DNA of 64,000 nucleotides from Procambarus clarkii (lineage: Eukaryota > Arthropoda > Malacostraca > Decapoda > Cambaridae): positions 17,441,432 to 17,505,431 of the forward strand of contig NC_091227.1 of NCBI RefSeq assembly GCF_040958095.1, given 5' to 3'. How positions within the stretch are numbered: the stretch's first letter is position 1; each line of letters starts with the position of its first letter. This document shows positions 1-10,826 of the stretch, piece after piece. The position numbers and the translations under genes were made by a program. The notes beneath the pieces were generated by a model. The model was not told the origin of the DNA. It saw only the letters and a list, made by a program, of their open reading frames with translations, and searched no databases.

Positions 1-1420
1 GCACTGTTTGAATTTTTTAGTAATATTAATTTAAAATTATCAGTCTTGGAGGAATTCTGCATTATCTAGATGCCAAATTCATTGTACAGGTCACTGGCTA
101 GATTAAAATCCCTATCTTGGACCAGGTTCCCATGTAGTACAAAATCCACTGAATTTATATTCAATATAGTATTGTATAGTGAATATTCTTTGCTTGAGCC
201 AGTGAGCCCAACCACCTTACTGATACATCTCAGCGTAATACTGTAATGGGAAGGAGAGATACTGTATACAGTATAGTAACGGGAGGAACACGCAGTCAAC
301 AAGGTAGTACCGATAAAATCCTGATATACCATATAATTCAACATGACAAATGCACTATTGAAAGGAGAAGATAATTATATATTATGGTAAAAGGTTTACT
401 ATGAAATACAAAAGTACATATTTAACAATAATACATATGGCCTGCATTAATATATATTTTATACACTAAGTATAGTACTGTATAAACTGTTATACATACT
501 CTACTTACAACCTGTAACTATATTTTAGAAATTCTAAATTTTGATACAGTCAAAATAAGAAATTAAGGAATGATATGTTTCCTTTGTAACCATAAAACAA
601 CAACTTTGCATAACTAAGCAAAATGGAAGAGGAGGCAGTCCTAAAAGAGGAATTAACAATTTACTGTAGAATCTGTCTTTATCCCCATGAACGCCCCTCT
701 GATGGAGTAACCACAACTGAAACCTATTCAGGTAGCCCTATCTTAACATGCTCTTCTGATTTGTCCTCTTTCCTTTATGTCTAAGAATTATTAGCCAGCA
801 GTAACTGGTTGGAGTTAATGTAATTTCATGATCAAAAAGATATTATGCAGTTGATGTCACCTCTAAGAAAACTATAAAATCAGTGCTAGTGACTGATAAC
901 TTTGCCTGTCATCCGATCAGGTGACAGCCTGGCTCTACTGAATGGACAGTACTGTACTGTACTCCAAAAGTCTCCCTTCCCCCATACTGACTGCCTACCA
1001 TTCCACTCCCAATTCCCTTTCACTCTTCTATTTCTAACGTGGTGATCAAGTCTTCCTTTTATGTCTAATATGGAGGCTATCTACTGTACTAATGTGGTTG
1101 TCACTCGAGGATCAACTCGTATGGTACTTCATATTCCAGGATATTTCAAGCTTTGACCTTCATGCTATTGCCTTTTACACTGGCATGAATGACATGATAA
1201 TGTTATGGGACAATACAAATTTGTCCATTTGTTAAAGAAAAAAAAGGACAAGCTGCTTACAAGAAACTTTTGGATGGGAAGTATAACAAGAATTATATAG
1301 TGCAGGCTACACAAATTAAAAGATTAACAAACCAAGCCATTTTGTAACTCATGCACATCATCAAATGTTGGCACTGTTCCATATTGCACATCATAATACA
1401 AACCTGGCACCATTAGCTAG
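1..1420. other. AT-rich flank downstream of Asterix, nothing recognised
   Basis: No conserved exon, RNA gene or named repeat was recognised. The stretch 791-905 is an old partial duplicate of 1702-1823. The tri-nucleotide-rich 'tactgtactgt' style microsequence common in this genome appears several times. Confidence 0.5.
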
Positions 1421-1426
1421 TTTATT
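1421..1426 (-). terminator. Candidate poly(A) signal of Asterix
   Basis: AATAAA on the minus strand, about 110 nt downstream of the Asterix stop codon. Position and strand fit the 3' end of this gene; no transcript evidence is available. Confidence 0.5.
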
Positions 1427-1532
1427 AAAACTAAAATTGTCACTGTCATTCAGCAGTACAATTTTAATACAAGTATGGTGAGGCAATTATACATTTCCAT
1501 TCAACCAAAAACAATCGATAATATAGAACTGT

Positions 1533-1608
1533 TTATATATTGGACCATGGAGGTGTCATTGGCTGTGGGTTTTGAAGGTAGGACATCACAACTGCAGAAA
1601 TGGACAAC
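1533..1608 (-). CDS. WDR83OS: Asterix coding exon 4 and stop
   Basis: Starts with the G that completes Met after an atttcag acceptor. Encodes [21 protein letters not shown] plus SNI and a TAA stop. The [10 protein letters not shown] tail is the family signature. Confidence 0.93.
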
Positions 1609-4600
1609 CTGAAATGTTAATATAATTAGTAAATTATTTGTGACAAGCAAATAAAAGTATATTTGTTTAATTATGATAATTTACTTTGAAAATTATAACT
1701 ATTAGCCAGTAACAATGGGTTGGATTAATGTAATTTAAATTACATTCAATAACAAAAGACAATTATGCAAGTGTTGTCACCCTTAGGAAAATCATGAAGT
1801 CAATGCTATAGTGACTCACAAGTAAGTTCAGAAAACTACTGACAGGGCTCTCCTAAAAATAACAAATCAGAGCAAGAGAGATTGTTGAAACACAGGGAAT
1901 ACAGAGGACATACTCAGCACACAAACACAATAAAGTACATAAATTATTGGGACCATTTGAAGCTCCCAAAATGTACTCTGGAAAGGAGACAAGAGAGGTA
2001 TCATGTACTGTATACATGGACTGAACTCCAGGTCCAAAATTTGCACAGTATTATAACAGTGGAGCGAACAATATGGTAGGAAATGCAGAATAGCGCAAGT
2101 GAAGAAAAAATGTGCCACAGAAACAGTCATAGAACACTGTATGAATATCCAGGTCCAAAATTTGCACAATATTATAACAGATGCTATACCGATGATGATA
2201 CTTTTCAAAACGCTTGTGCTCTCTAGAGTGGAGTACTGCTGCACAATGACAGCCCCTTTCAAAGCTGGAGAAATTGCTGACCTGGAGAGTGTGCAGAGAT
2301 CCTTTACTGCTAGAATCCACTCAGTAAAACATCTAAACTATTAGGACCGACTAAAGAGCCCAAATCTCTACTCCCTTGAGCGCAGGCGGGAGAGATACAT
2401 AATAATTTACACGTGGAAAATATTAGAGGGGCTGGTCCCAAACCTGCACACAGAAATAACATCACATGAGACCAGAAGACATGGAAGGATGTGCAGAATA
2501 CCCCCGTTGAAAAGCGGAGGTGCAACAAATACTCCGAGAGAGAACTATCAACATCAGAGGCCCGAGACTGTTCAACACGCTTCCGCTACACATAAGGGGC
2601 ATAACTGGCCGACCCCTCACAGTGTTCAAGAGAGAACTGGATAAGCACCTCCAAAGGATACCTGATCAACCAGGCTGTGACTCATACGTCAGGCTGCGAG
2701 CAGCCGCGTCCAACAGCCTGGTTGATCAGTTCAGCAACCAAGAGCCTGGTCGACGACCGGGCCGCGGGGACGCTAAGCCCCGGAAGCACCTCAAGGTAAC
2801 CTCAAGGTAAGGTAAGGTAGTGGAGCGAACAATATGGTAGGAAATGCAGAATAGCGCAAGTGAAGAATAAAGGTGCCACAGGAACAATCATAGAACACTG
2901 TATGAATATCAAAGGACCACGGCTCCTTAATATCCTCACAGCAAATAAAATAAGTATGGCTGGAACAAAAGTATTTCTTCAAGAAAAAATTAGAGTTTCC
3001 TGCAAGAAGTGCTGGACTAACTAGATTGTAAGTGGGAATATGGCCCTGCAGGCCACTCCAAGCAACAGTCTACTGGACCAAGATCTTGCACGTCATGCCT
3101 GGCCCAGGCCAGGCTTGGAGAAAAGAAATCCCAGAACCCCCTTATCCAGGTACAAATCCAGATCCAGGTAATGAAATGCCCTTTTCAGGCATGTAGTCAA
3201 TCGCTCACCTCCCAGTCCTGTTCTCTTCCTTATAGAATATTTGGGGGTTCCATTTGGCTCAACGAGCGGGGATGGCAGGCTAGCTGGGACTTTAGGTGAC
3301 CTGACCCACCATATGATGGTGGTCAGGCACATCATGGTTCAACCTGTCCTCTTGAAAATTACGTCGCTTTTCGTTCGAATGCATGCTATATCCAAAAATG
3401 AACGTAATTTGAAATGAAATTGGCTCACGAAAGTGACATACTGTCGCGTTTTCTCTAAGTCCTCTGGCTTACTTGGAAAGGTTAGGAGAGGAAACTTTCA
3501 TTTAACGTTTTTCATAGCTTTTGAAACTTGGACAATTTCCTGCCCTCCTAACCTACGAGAGGACCCTTAACTTACTGTTTTGAAACAAAATCCAAAATTT
3601 ATTTTAATTTTTTTATTTTTAAATTACGTCCATTTTCGGCCATACAGTATGGGCAAACGACCAAATTCAGACGTAATTTGTAAGAGGACAGGTTGCACAG
3701 TTAGGGTATTTACCCCGTCACAATGTTTATTTGCCTTAGTACACCAGGTTTTGGCCTTGTGTAAAGTAAAGTATATGTTAAAATGTGACATGCTATGAGG
3801 ACAGGTTGTACCTTTATGGGTTTAGTAATATACAAATTTCAGAAGAAAACAAGATAAACCTTACATGAAGCTGCTGAGCATTTGTTTCGTATCGTCATTG
3901 ACTCTCGAGTTGGCAAAGCTGATGCAGGAGCAGTATAGCGCAACCCAAGCACACCACTTCAACTGCAAGTAAGAAATAATGAGTTCACTATAGAGTATCA
4001 TTTATAACAACAATGTCTAAAATTTCTATAATCATAGTTTTAATAATACAGTATTTGGAGGATTAAAATTCATAAAGTGAGTAGAAATCACATTCCTCAA
4101 TATAAGTATTATAAGATTAAAACCCTAAATAAGAAAATGATCCAAGATAAAGTCTGATATTATTTACTTAAAACATGTACTGTACTATATATGTGAAAAT
4201 TAAGCATTTAATACTGTATAATTAAACATCTTTTTCTGGTAGGCCCTTGATTTACCCATCTTCCACCAGATGACAGCCCTGAGGTTACCTGAGGTTTCAA
4301 TCAACTTGCCTAAAAGGTCAACACTTCAAAAACGAAGGGTGAACAGGAGCACTGTCCAGAGCGAACGATGCACTAGAACCCCTACCCCAGCCAGGAACCA
4401 GGAAATATGGATCTACACATGGCCCAAAGCTGGATCCGAAGAACTCAACTGAAGCAGACTGAGGCTAAAATACTGCACTGCCAGCTATCAAAGATTGATC
4501 TACCTTCCCTTCCCGCCCAACCACTTGGGCTAGACAGTAGAGCGAAGGCCCATTTTTTTGCAAGCCGGTTTTCAATCCCCGACTGTCCAAGTGGTTGGGC

Positions 4601-7600
4601 ACAATTTCGTCCCCATGTCCCATCAAAAATCCTTATATTGATCCCTTCCAAATGCTATATAGTTATAATGATTTAGTGATTTCTCCTAATAATTCCCTTC
4701 CCTTCCCTTTCCCTCCAGAAAGTAGAAAGGGTGTAAAAAGAGAGGCAAACCACAAGGAATACAACTAAGAAGATTCCTGATCTAGAACTGCTCGCTGGAA
4801 AGCACGACAGGCCGCATATAGTGTAAATATGCAACCACATCCCACAGCAGCAGCTCAAACAACTAGAGTAATGCTATCAAGGCAATCTTTGAAGACAACA
4901 CAAATGGTGAAACCAGCTGGGAAGAACCCTGCTCTAAACATAATTACACCTGATCAACCAGGCTGTGACTCATACGTCAGGCTGCGAGCAGCCGCATCCA
5001 ACAGCCTGGTTGATCAGTCCGGCAACCAGGAGGCCTGGTCGACGACCGGGCCGCGGGGACGCTAAGCCCCGGAAGCACCTCAAGGTAACACTGAGAAGAG
5101 CTCCAGAGTTGCACAAAAATGGAGACCCTATGCCAAATGGATCTAAAATTTGTGGTCCAACATGATCTATTACAGTATGTACTTATCATTTTGACAATGG
5201 CATATGATAGAGCAATCATTGGCAAACAATTCCATTTAAAAATCATTATTACAGTATATGACAATTATTGGTGGTCCCAACATAACATAATGACCAGGAT
5301 TTACACAAACTCAACCATTCTTGACATAAATCCCAGTAAATTGAGGGTACCGGTAGTATAGTCGAGTTCGTTCTTGACTCGCAATCTAGAATTCTGGGTT
5401 CAAATCCCAGGCAAGATAGAAATGGTGGGTGTGTATCCTATCACCTAATGTACCTGTTCACCTAGCAGGAAATAGGTACCCAAAAGTCAGTCAGCTTATT
5501 GTGGGGTTGCATACTGGGGAGGGTCAGTAATTAGACCCTAGGGATAGGGGGGAAAGGGGGGGGGGAACCTGGATACAAACCTAACATGTACTGTATGTAT
5601 AACCTGGCTGCCAGTCCTCCAACACAATGAATTATTATTATTAATAAATTATTCGCAAAAAATTCTTTTATGATGCGTCTTGATTATGGCATATGATACT
5701 GATCACGGATAATTTGGTATTAAAATTATAGATGTACACACACACAACTTTATTGAAACCAAACATTCAAAAGGAGAGAACTTTTTCACCAAGCTTGAGA
5801 GAGGAAATGAGGAAGGGATAGTCTCACACCCTCCCTCCCTCCCTCTTCCCCCATGCCCAGCATTCAGCCGACTGCTGTTGCTTTGTCACACTTTTGGCTC
5901 ACTTCACGCTCATGCCATAAATTTTTCAGTAAAGTGAAAATGTATTTTGACTTAATTACAATCTTCGGCACAATAATTACCGAATAATGGACATCCATGT
6001 TAGTCACAAGGGTTGAGTTGACGGTTCTCCAACCTCCTATCAATTAAAAAACTAGAAAGATCAGGCCTATGTGACAGGTATTGAAGTATTATTAGTGTGA
6101 CTCCAACTGTACACAGAAGATGATGCAAGGCACCAACATGGCACACGAGTCAGAATCAGACATAACACACACTAAAATACCCAGCAACAGGCCTGGCCAC
6201 GTGGACCGAGTCCCAAGCAGTACTGATGTAATGGCAACTCAAAAGGAGAAGCCCTGACTAGGACAACACCCAGAATCTTGAAAAATATTACTGGTGGGAA
6301 TGGGTAATACAAACTAGCTACAAGGCAGAGAGTTGAGAAACTAAATCAGAATGAATGAACAGCTAAGGGCACACAAGATGGGTGCCTTAAACTGACAAGT
6401 GAAGCATGAATATAAATACAAAAAGCATGGCTCCCACAGAAAATGTTCCCATGAATGCCAACATCACTTACATACAATATACAGTAGTTCATAAAATATG
6501 AGTCGAAAACAAAAAAAACTGAGCAAGCTAGTGCCAGGATGAATAGGGATGATAGTGGTAGACAATAGGGATGATACCGTGGGCTTCAGAACAGACCCTA
6601 TAATGCCAGAAACCCAAAACTTACTCTCATCATTAGACCACACATGCTGAAGATCATGCCTAGTACATTCATGTAGTCAGTAGTTGGATCTTCACCAGGG
6701 GCCCCTGGAGTCCCTTGTGCTGATGGTTTGTACCTGTCAATGGTCAAATTACATTATATTGCAGTTGGTATGTATAAAAATGTAATATTAATGTATTATT
6801 ATTATTACTGTATCAGTAAGGTGTTATTGATCAAATAAGTAACATTAAAGCATGAGTGAGAAGGCAAATAAAATGAATTCAATAAACACAGGTTTTATAA
6901 TTCTCTTTGCAAGAAGTGATTAGTTATGGAAAATCAGGAGGGAAGATGAGAGAACATATTACAAATACAAACAACAATGAAGTTCAATAATTACTGTACA
7001 CAAACCCTCACAAAAGTAACATTTGAAAAAAAAAAAATACAGCACTGAATGTAATGAAACACCATTTTCTGGGTGAGCCCAGAGGCTCCCTGGAGCCTAC
7101 AAGGCTCTCCACAGAAAAGATTTTGAAAAGTTTTTTACTTGTATCGTACTTAAGTATGATTTCCCATTGGGACAAAGCCAGTTAGGTTTATCAAGGTCCC
7201 CTCTAGGCCAACTACTAGTCTTTCCCAAGATGCAACCAACAATAGTTGCCCAACTCCTAGGTACTTATTTACAGCTAGGTGAACACTGGCATCGGGCAAA
7301 AGCAAACGTGCCAAACGTCCCTGTCCTGCGGCAGAAATCAATCCCGAACGTTTCAATTGCGAGCTGACTGTGTTGACCACTACACTACAGTATTTTGAGG
7401 TTATCTTGAGACGATTTCGGGGCTTGGCGTCCCCGTGGCCCAATCCTCGACCAGGCCTCCTTTTTGTTACACCCCCCAGGAAGCAGCCAGTAGCAGCTGT
7501 CTAACTCTCAGGTACTTATTTACTGCTAGGTAACAGGGGCATCAGGGTGAAAGAAACTCTGCCCATTTGTTTCCACCTCCACTGGGGATCAAACCCGGAA

Positions 7601-10600
7601 CCTTAGGAATACAAATCCGGAGCGCTGTCCACTCAGCCGTTAGGCCCCCCCTGACTACAATATTATTCACTACAATGGGTTATTTGTACAAATGAATCGC
7701 CATTATCTGTACATTCTTGTAAAGCCACTAACATGCATAGCATTTTAGGCAAATCTTAAAGCTAACGCAAAATTTGCAGTGAATTTTAAATTATTGTACA
7801 AGGGAAACAGTTAATCTTAAGAGAACAAATCTACAAGGGGCCGTGACGAGGATTCGAACTTGCGTCCAAGAGCATCCCAGACGCTGCCTTAATCGACTGA
7901 GCTACGACATGGTATAAGAATTGCAACCAGAAATTCTTCTGAATTTACTTGGATCCTGCAGCCTCTCCGAGAGACAAACCATGATTTTACACAACTCCCC
8001 CCATGCACTCGAGCTATGTCAATAGGCCGTTCTACCTCTTCGCCCTTACTTCATTATACACAGAAATCACAATAGCGTGACATCTAAGCTAAGCTAATTG
8101 TTAAGCGAGAGGTAAGGTAGTAATAAGGGTGATGAGAAATTATGTTGATGGAGTGCATTTGTAGATAGTACAGCGCTAGATGAGTAATTAGCACAATGTG
8201 GGATACTAAAGTGAAGACATTGGGTTAGGAAAATGGTCTCTCTATATAGAGACCTGCATAGAGAATCTTAGAGATATTTCAGCAGTGATGTTCATGCAGA
8301 ACATCACAAACATTCTTATTTCATACAATTCGGAAGTTTAAAATCTGAGTTAGTATTAAGGAACAGAGCTTTGCAAGTGTTTATAATGTGAAGAGAATGA
8401 AGAGTACGGATTAAATGTTTAGTATGTCCAGGGGTTTGAGCAAAGAGGCTGTATGTTGTCTGAAAACAGAATTTATAATAGTTGAGGGTATCACAGTGTA
8501 ATCAACTCTCATACCAGGAACAGTTGAGGGCCACAGCACTAACACTTCAAACCAGACATGACTTAGCAGACCTCATTGAAATTTCAAAATACTGAACAAT
8601 TTGGAGGATGTTGATCCAGATAATGTCTTATAAAAGCTCAACAAACCACAACATAGGACTGAAAACAAGAGATGCCTTTTACCCCCATACGGTTATAAAC
8701 TCATGGAACTGCCTACCTGCCAAACATAATTGCCCAAACTCTTACATTTTAAAATCCAACTGGAAAAAAATAATCAAGGCAAATGAGGGGACTTTGGACA
8801 AGCTTTTCTGTTCTCGTCGAGGCCACTAATACGTTAGTGGCCCTCAGGTAAAGTCAGGTAAAAATCGGTTGCCTTCCCCCTTGACTCCCAATTGGGGATC
8901 CTGGGTTCAATTCCCAGTCAGGACAGATATGGCTGGGCACATTTCCTTTCACCTAATTCTTCTGTTTACCTAGCAGTAAACAGGTACTCGGAAATTAAAC
9001 AACTGTTGTGGGTAGGATGATATAAATACTGTACTTTGTAAAGAAAACCAGATACAGTACTGTAATAACAAAATATATTTAAATTAAGATTATAGTGCAT
9101 TTTAAAATCTGGTTATGTGGTCGCTGATGGAGAGTTTCCATAAATACGTAACTAACATGAAACTGGCCGCTAACAGTTTCATGTCAATGGCTGCTTCGGC
9201 CAGCTGCATTTAGTTCAATAAACATTTCTGTATATTACCTGTTGATGGTTTTAACAGTTCTTCACACACAGCCTGGCCTTTATACGGGTCATGAAAGGTC
9301 TACCAGAACCTAGTGAGTTACTTGAAACACCTAACATTTTTATGCAAACTTTGTACAAAATTATTAATTACTACTATACACTGATAACACAACTGTTGTT
9401 TTCCAATAGTTGTGTTAGTCCTACATTGCTTTTTTATCACTAGTAAAACGGTCTGTAATAATGTGTCACCCTGTACACATGACTGTTCACCAATGGATTG
9501 GAAAATTTACCTAACCTTACCCAGGCTAACTCAAACCAACCAAGCCTAACACAGCCTAATCTTGGCTAATACATCCTAACGTATCAAACTTTATGGATGG
9601 TACTTTTTGGACATGAAATAATTCGACGATGCTCGTTTTCCCGTTTGTTAAAACCATATACACTATACTGTTATGGTAGGATGTATTAGCTTAGGTTAAG
9701 CTGTACTGGACTCCATTGGTTTGGGTTAGGTTGATTCTTGGTTTGGTTAGTTTAGGTTGGGTTGAGCTAGGTTATCTTGAGATGATTTCGGGGCTTAGCG
9801 TCCCCGCAGCCCGGTCCTCGATCAGGCCTCCTTTTTTGTTACACCCCCACCAGGAAGCAGCCCGTAGCAACTGTAACTCCCAGGTACCTATTTACTGCTA
9901 GGTAACAGGGGCATCAGGATGAAAAACATTTTGCCCATTTGTCTCTGCCTTCACCGGGGATCGAACCCGGAAACCCTAGGTTAGATAGGTTTTAACATTT
10001 GTTTGCGAGTCATCGTGTATGTGGTATGACTTGTATCTGATTTAATATGGTCTTATCTGTCAAAACTAAAAATTAAGTAAAAATCTTATATACCTTCTTG
10101 TATATAAATAAATAAATGAGCTTTGTTTAACCCTCGCCATTTCTTTTCAAACTCCAAACAAAATGGGAGTAAAAAATCATTTCAACAAGGCTAGTTTTCT
10201 GATAAAAATGTACTACTAAGTTAGACTTGGTTATGTTTTTTTTTTTTTTTTTTTTTTTTTTTTGGAGATATATACAAGAGTTGTTACATTCTTGTACAGC
10301 CACTAGTACGCGTAGCGTTTCGGGCAAGTCCTTAATCCTATGGTCCCTGGAATACGATCCCCTGCCGCGAAGAATCGTTTTTTCATCCAAGTACACATTT
10401 TACTGTTGCGTTAAACAGAGGCTACAGTTAAGGAATTGCGCCCAGTAAATCCTCCCCGGCCAGGATACGAACCCATGACATAGCGCTCGCGGAACGCCAG
10501 GCGAGTGTCTTACCACTACACCACGGAGACTGCTCGAATGGCTGTATAAAATACCGAACTATAATACCCTAAATCCCACCCATATAGGTGTACAGACAAG

Positions 10601-10826
10601 TAATTCTTTAAACATCACACCAAAGCATTGTACAGAGACAAGAAAACCCATGCCTATATAAGAACGAATTGTCCATATGATGACCTACTAACTTCCCCAC
10701 ACACACACACAGATCCTCATCATTACACAATAATAACATCTTGCACTACAATATCCCCCCTACATTCACTTACCTAACAATCTTATCCACTCTCCATGGG
10801 TCAGAGCTGTTGTTTGACGTCTGCAT
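1533..10826 (-). CDS. WDR83OS: Protein Asterix (PAT-complex subunit), four coding exons, complete
   Basis: Coding exons on the minus strand are 10826-10774, 6733-6625, 3962-3865 and 1608-1533, joining in phase to 336 nt, 111 residues plus stop; the human protein has about 106. Seen: N-terminus [18 protein letters not shown], then YKPSAQG, the family-defining [38 protein letters not shown], and the C-terminal [13 protein letters not shown] followed by four extra residues. All junctions have GT/AG sites. Established: Asterix (PAT10) with CCDC47 forms the PAT complex in the ER membrane, which binds nascent multipass proteins with polar transmembrane segments. The hydrophobic stretches of exons 2-4 fit its three membrane segments. 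The start has A at -3. The N-terminal 17 residues are the least conserved part, as usual for the family. Introns hold SINEs, LINE pieces and a MITE, but no coding exon is disrupted. Confidence 0.95.
1880..2152 (+). mobile_element. Old LINE 3' coding remnant (CR1/Jockey type), target of a nested LINE
   Basis: Translates discontinuously to segments such as [18 protein letters not shown] and [10 protein letters not shown], matching the C-terminal region after the RT domain of LINE copies found elsewhere in the window. It continues after the nested copy at 2819-2990, where [12 protein letters not shown] matches the family motif [13 protein letters not shown]. It lies in Asterix intron 3 in antisense. 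Confidence 0.7.
2153..2818 (+). mobile_element. LINE-J 3' end (CR1/Jockey type) with hairpin tail
   Basis: The coding part reads [47 protein letters not shown], then [19 protein letters not shown]: the C-terminal end of a LINE reverse transcriptase frame, 5'-truncated. The 3' tail contains a 16-bp inverted repeat (TGATCAACCAGGCTGT at 2663-2678 and its complement at 2713-2728), a GC-rich block (gacgaccgggccgcgggg) and a run of ctcaaggtaa units. The same tail ends SINE family A in this window. Confidence 0.82.
2819..2990 (+). mobile_element. Continuation of the old LINE remnant after the nested LINE-J
   Basis: The first ~93 bp (2819-2911) repeat 2060-2152 with few differences, so the LINE-J copy is bracketed by a long direct repeat. 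The downstream part continues the older LINE frame ([10 protein letters not shown]). Confidence 0.65.
3340..3695. mobile_element. MITE-like element with 26-bp terminal inverted repeats
   Basis: The ends are CAACCTGTCCTCTTGAAAAT... and the inverse complement, about 24 of 26 positions matching. Internally a second inverted pair (ggttaggagagga and tcctctcgtaggttaggag) makes the element fold back. No transposase frame. A clear target duplication was not found. A further gaggacaggttg motif lies at about 3797. Located in Asterix intron 3. Confidence 0.6.
3865..3962 (-). CDS. WDR83OS: Asterix coding exon 3
   Basis: Encodes [20 protein letters not shown] then [12 protein letters not shown] and two bases of a Met codon. 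The acceptor is cttgcag and the donor gtaagg. It carries the second conserved membrane segment and the conserved SFANSR and DTKQM motifs. Confidence 0.95.
3970..4539. other. Asterix intron 2, left part, nothing recognised
   Basis: AT-rich intronic DNA. The open frame at 4270-4452 has no recognisable similarity and no splice support. Confidence 0.5.
4540..4700 (+). mobile_element. tRNA-derived SINE (family E), partial
   Basis: Carries a B-box-like ttcaatccccgactgtcc, the body gtggttgggcacaatttcg, and the 3' end gctatatagttataatgatt leading to ctcctaataattcccttccc. It matches the copy at 46630-46802 (opposite strand) and the short 3' end at 48405-48455. Confidence 0.65.
4951..5087 (+). mobile_element. 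Orphan LINE-J/SINE-A type 3' tail with hairpin
   Basis: Nearly identical to the LINE-J tail at 2663-2806: the 16-bp inverted repeat at 4951-4966 and 5001-5016, the cgacgaccgggccgcggg block and the ccggaagcacctcaaggtaa end. No coding part precedes it, so it is a severely 5'-truncated insertion. Confidence 0.75.
5345..5640 (+). mobile_element. tRNA-derived SINE (family F), near full length
   Basis: The head is tRNA-like with an A-box-like gtagtatagtcgagttc and a B-box gggttcaaatccc at about 5398. The body contains cacctagcaggaaataggtacc, and the tail cctaacatgtactgtatgta then aatgaattattattatta. Other copies lie at 8862-9025 and, tail only, 25015-25160. Confidence 0.72.
5641..6620. other. Asterix intron 2, right part, nothing recognised
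   Basis: AT-rich intronic DNA with no recognised exon or repeat. A C-rich pyrimidine stretch (ccctccctccctccctcttc) lies near 5830. Confidence 0.45.
6625..6733 (-). CDS. WDR83OS: Asterix coding exon 2
   Basis: Begins with the G that completes the split Arg codon after a ttgacag acceptor, encodes YKPSAQG through [12 protein letters not shown] (36 residues) and ends in phase 0 before a gtaagt donor. This is the most diagnostic exon of the gene. Confidence 0.95.
7160..7385 (-). mobile_element. tRNA-derived SINE (family B)
   Basis: On the minus strand a tRNA-like head (tagtggtcaacacagtcagc and a B-box-like cgttcgggattgattt) is followed by tgttcacctagctgtaaata. A related fragment lies at 50945-51060. 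It abuts the SINE-A copy at 7391. Confidence 0.6.
7391..7650 (-). mobile_element. tRNA-derived SINE (family A) sharing the LINE-J tail
   Basis: On the minus strand: head cctaacggctgagtggacag (A-box region), B-box ggttccgggtttgatcccc, body cctgttacctagcagtaaat, and tail aggcctggtcgaggattggg with gccaagccccgaaatcgtct and ctcaagataacctcaa. The tail matches the 3' end of LINE-J, which suggests that LINE-J machinery moves it. It lies in Asterix intron 1. Confidence 0.8.
7690..7810 (-). mobile_element. SINE family C 3' fragment
   Basis: tacattcttgtaaagccact with catgcatagcattttaggca matches the 3' part of the family C SINEs at 10229-10535 and 22236-22490. Confidence 0.5.
7830..8095 (-). mobile_element. 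tRNA-derived SINE (family D)
   Basis: On the minus strand a tRNA-like head gtagctcagtcgattaaggc followed by agcgtctgggatgctc and the B-box gttcgaatcctcgtcacggc. The other side carries cctctccgagagacaaacc and the end cacagaaatcacaatagcgtg. Other copies: 26300-26612, 35690-35835 and 38795-38883. Confidence 0.7.
8330..8500 (+). repeat. Dispersed repeat, two copies in window
   Basis: taaggaacagagctttgcaa through gtatgttgtctgaaaacaga is homologous to 49230-49390 (taggaacagggttttgtgca through gtgtgttgtctgaagataaa). The family is not recognised. Confidence 0.55.
8505..8860 (+). mobile_element. LINE-X 3' end (CR1/Jockey type), 5'-truncated
   Basis: Carries the recurring LINE-X 3' signature: ggttataaactcatggaact, aaaatccaactggaaaaaaa, tctcgtcgaggccactaata, and the terminal ctcaggtaaagtcaggtaaa. 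At least eight related 3' ends occur in this window. Confidence 0.8.
8862..9025 (+). mobile_element. tRNA-derived SINE (family F), 5' and middle part
   Basis: B-box gggttcaattccc at about 8910 and body tgtttacctagcagtaaaca with ggtactcggaaattaaac match the copy at 5345. It directly follows a LINE-X 3' end. Confidence 0.6.
9490..9770. repeat. Degenerate CCTAA/TTAGG-like inverted repeat
   Basis: The left part holds degenerate cctaac/ccaacc motifs (taaccttacccaggctaact, accaaccaagcctaacacag), the right part their complements (gcttaggttaagctgtact, tttgggttaggttgattctt). The two halves partly pair. It resembles the CCTAA-rich interiors of the TIR elements near 25.4 and 48.7 kb. Confidence 0.45.
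9765..9980 (-). mobile_element. tRNA-derived SINE (family A), 5'-truncated
   Basis: Same tail (ttatcttgagatgatttcgg on the plus strand), body and B-box (gatcgaacccgg on the plus strand) as the copy at 7391-7650, but the A-box head is missing. Confidence 0.72.
10229..10535 (-). mobile_element. tRNA-derived SINE (family C), full length with poly(A) tail
   Basis: On the minus strand: head gtctccgtggtgtagtggta (A-box), B-box gggttcgtatcctggcc, body cctctgtttaacgcaacagt and acgctacgcgtactagtggc, ending in a ~30-nt A run (10229-10263 as T on the plus strand). Other copies: 22236-22490 and 51177-51432. It sits in Asterix intron 1, about 240 bp from exon 1. Confidence 0.8.
10774..10826 (-). CDS. WDR83OS: Asterix coding exon 1
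   Basis: Encodes [17 protein letters not shown] and ends in a split Arg codon (AG) before a gtaagt donor. It aligns with the family N-terminus of the form SDPRRPNKVLR. The DNA upstream to about 10960 is moderately GC-rich and is the likely 5' UTR and promoter. Confidence 0.88.

Noticed and set aside
7391-7650. tRNA gene from A- and B-box-like segments
   Set aside because: The cloverleaf is degenerate and continues into a SINE body and LINE-type tail. The same applies to the other tRNA-like heads listed as SINEs.
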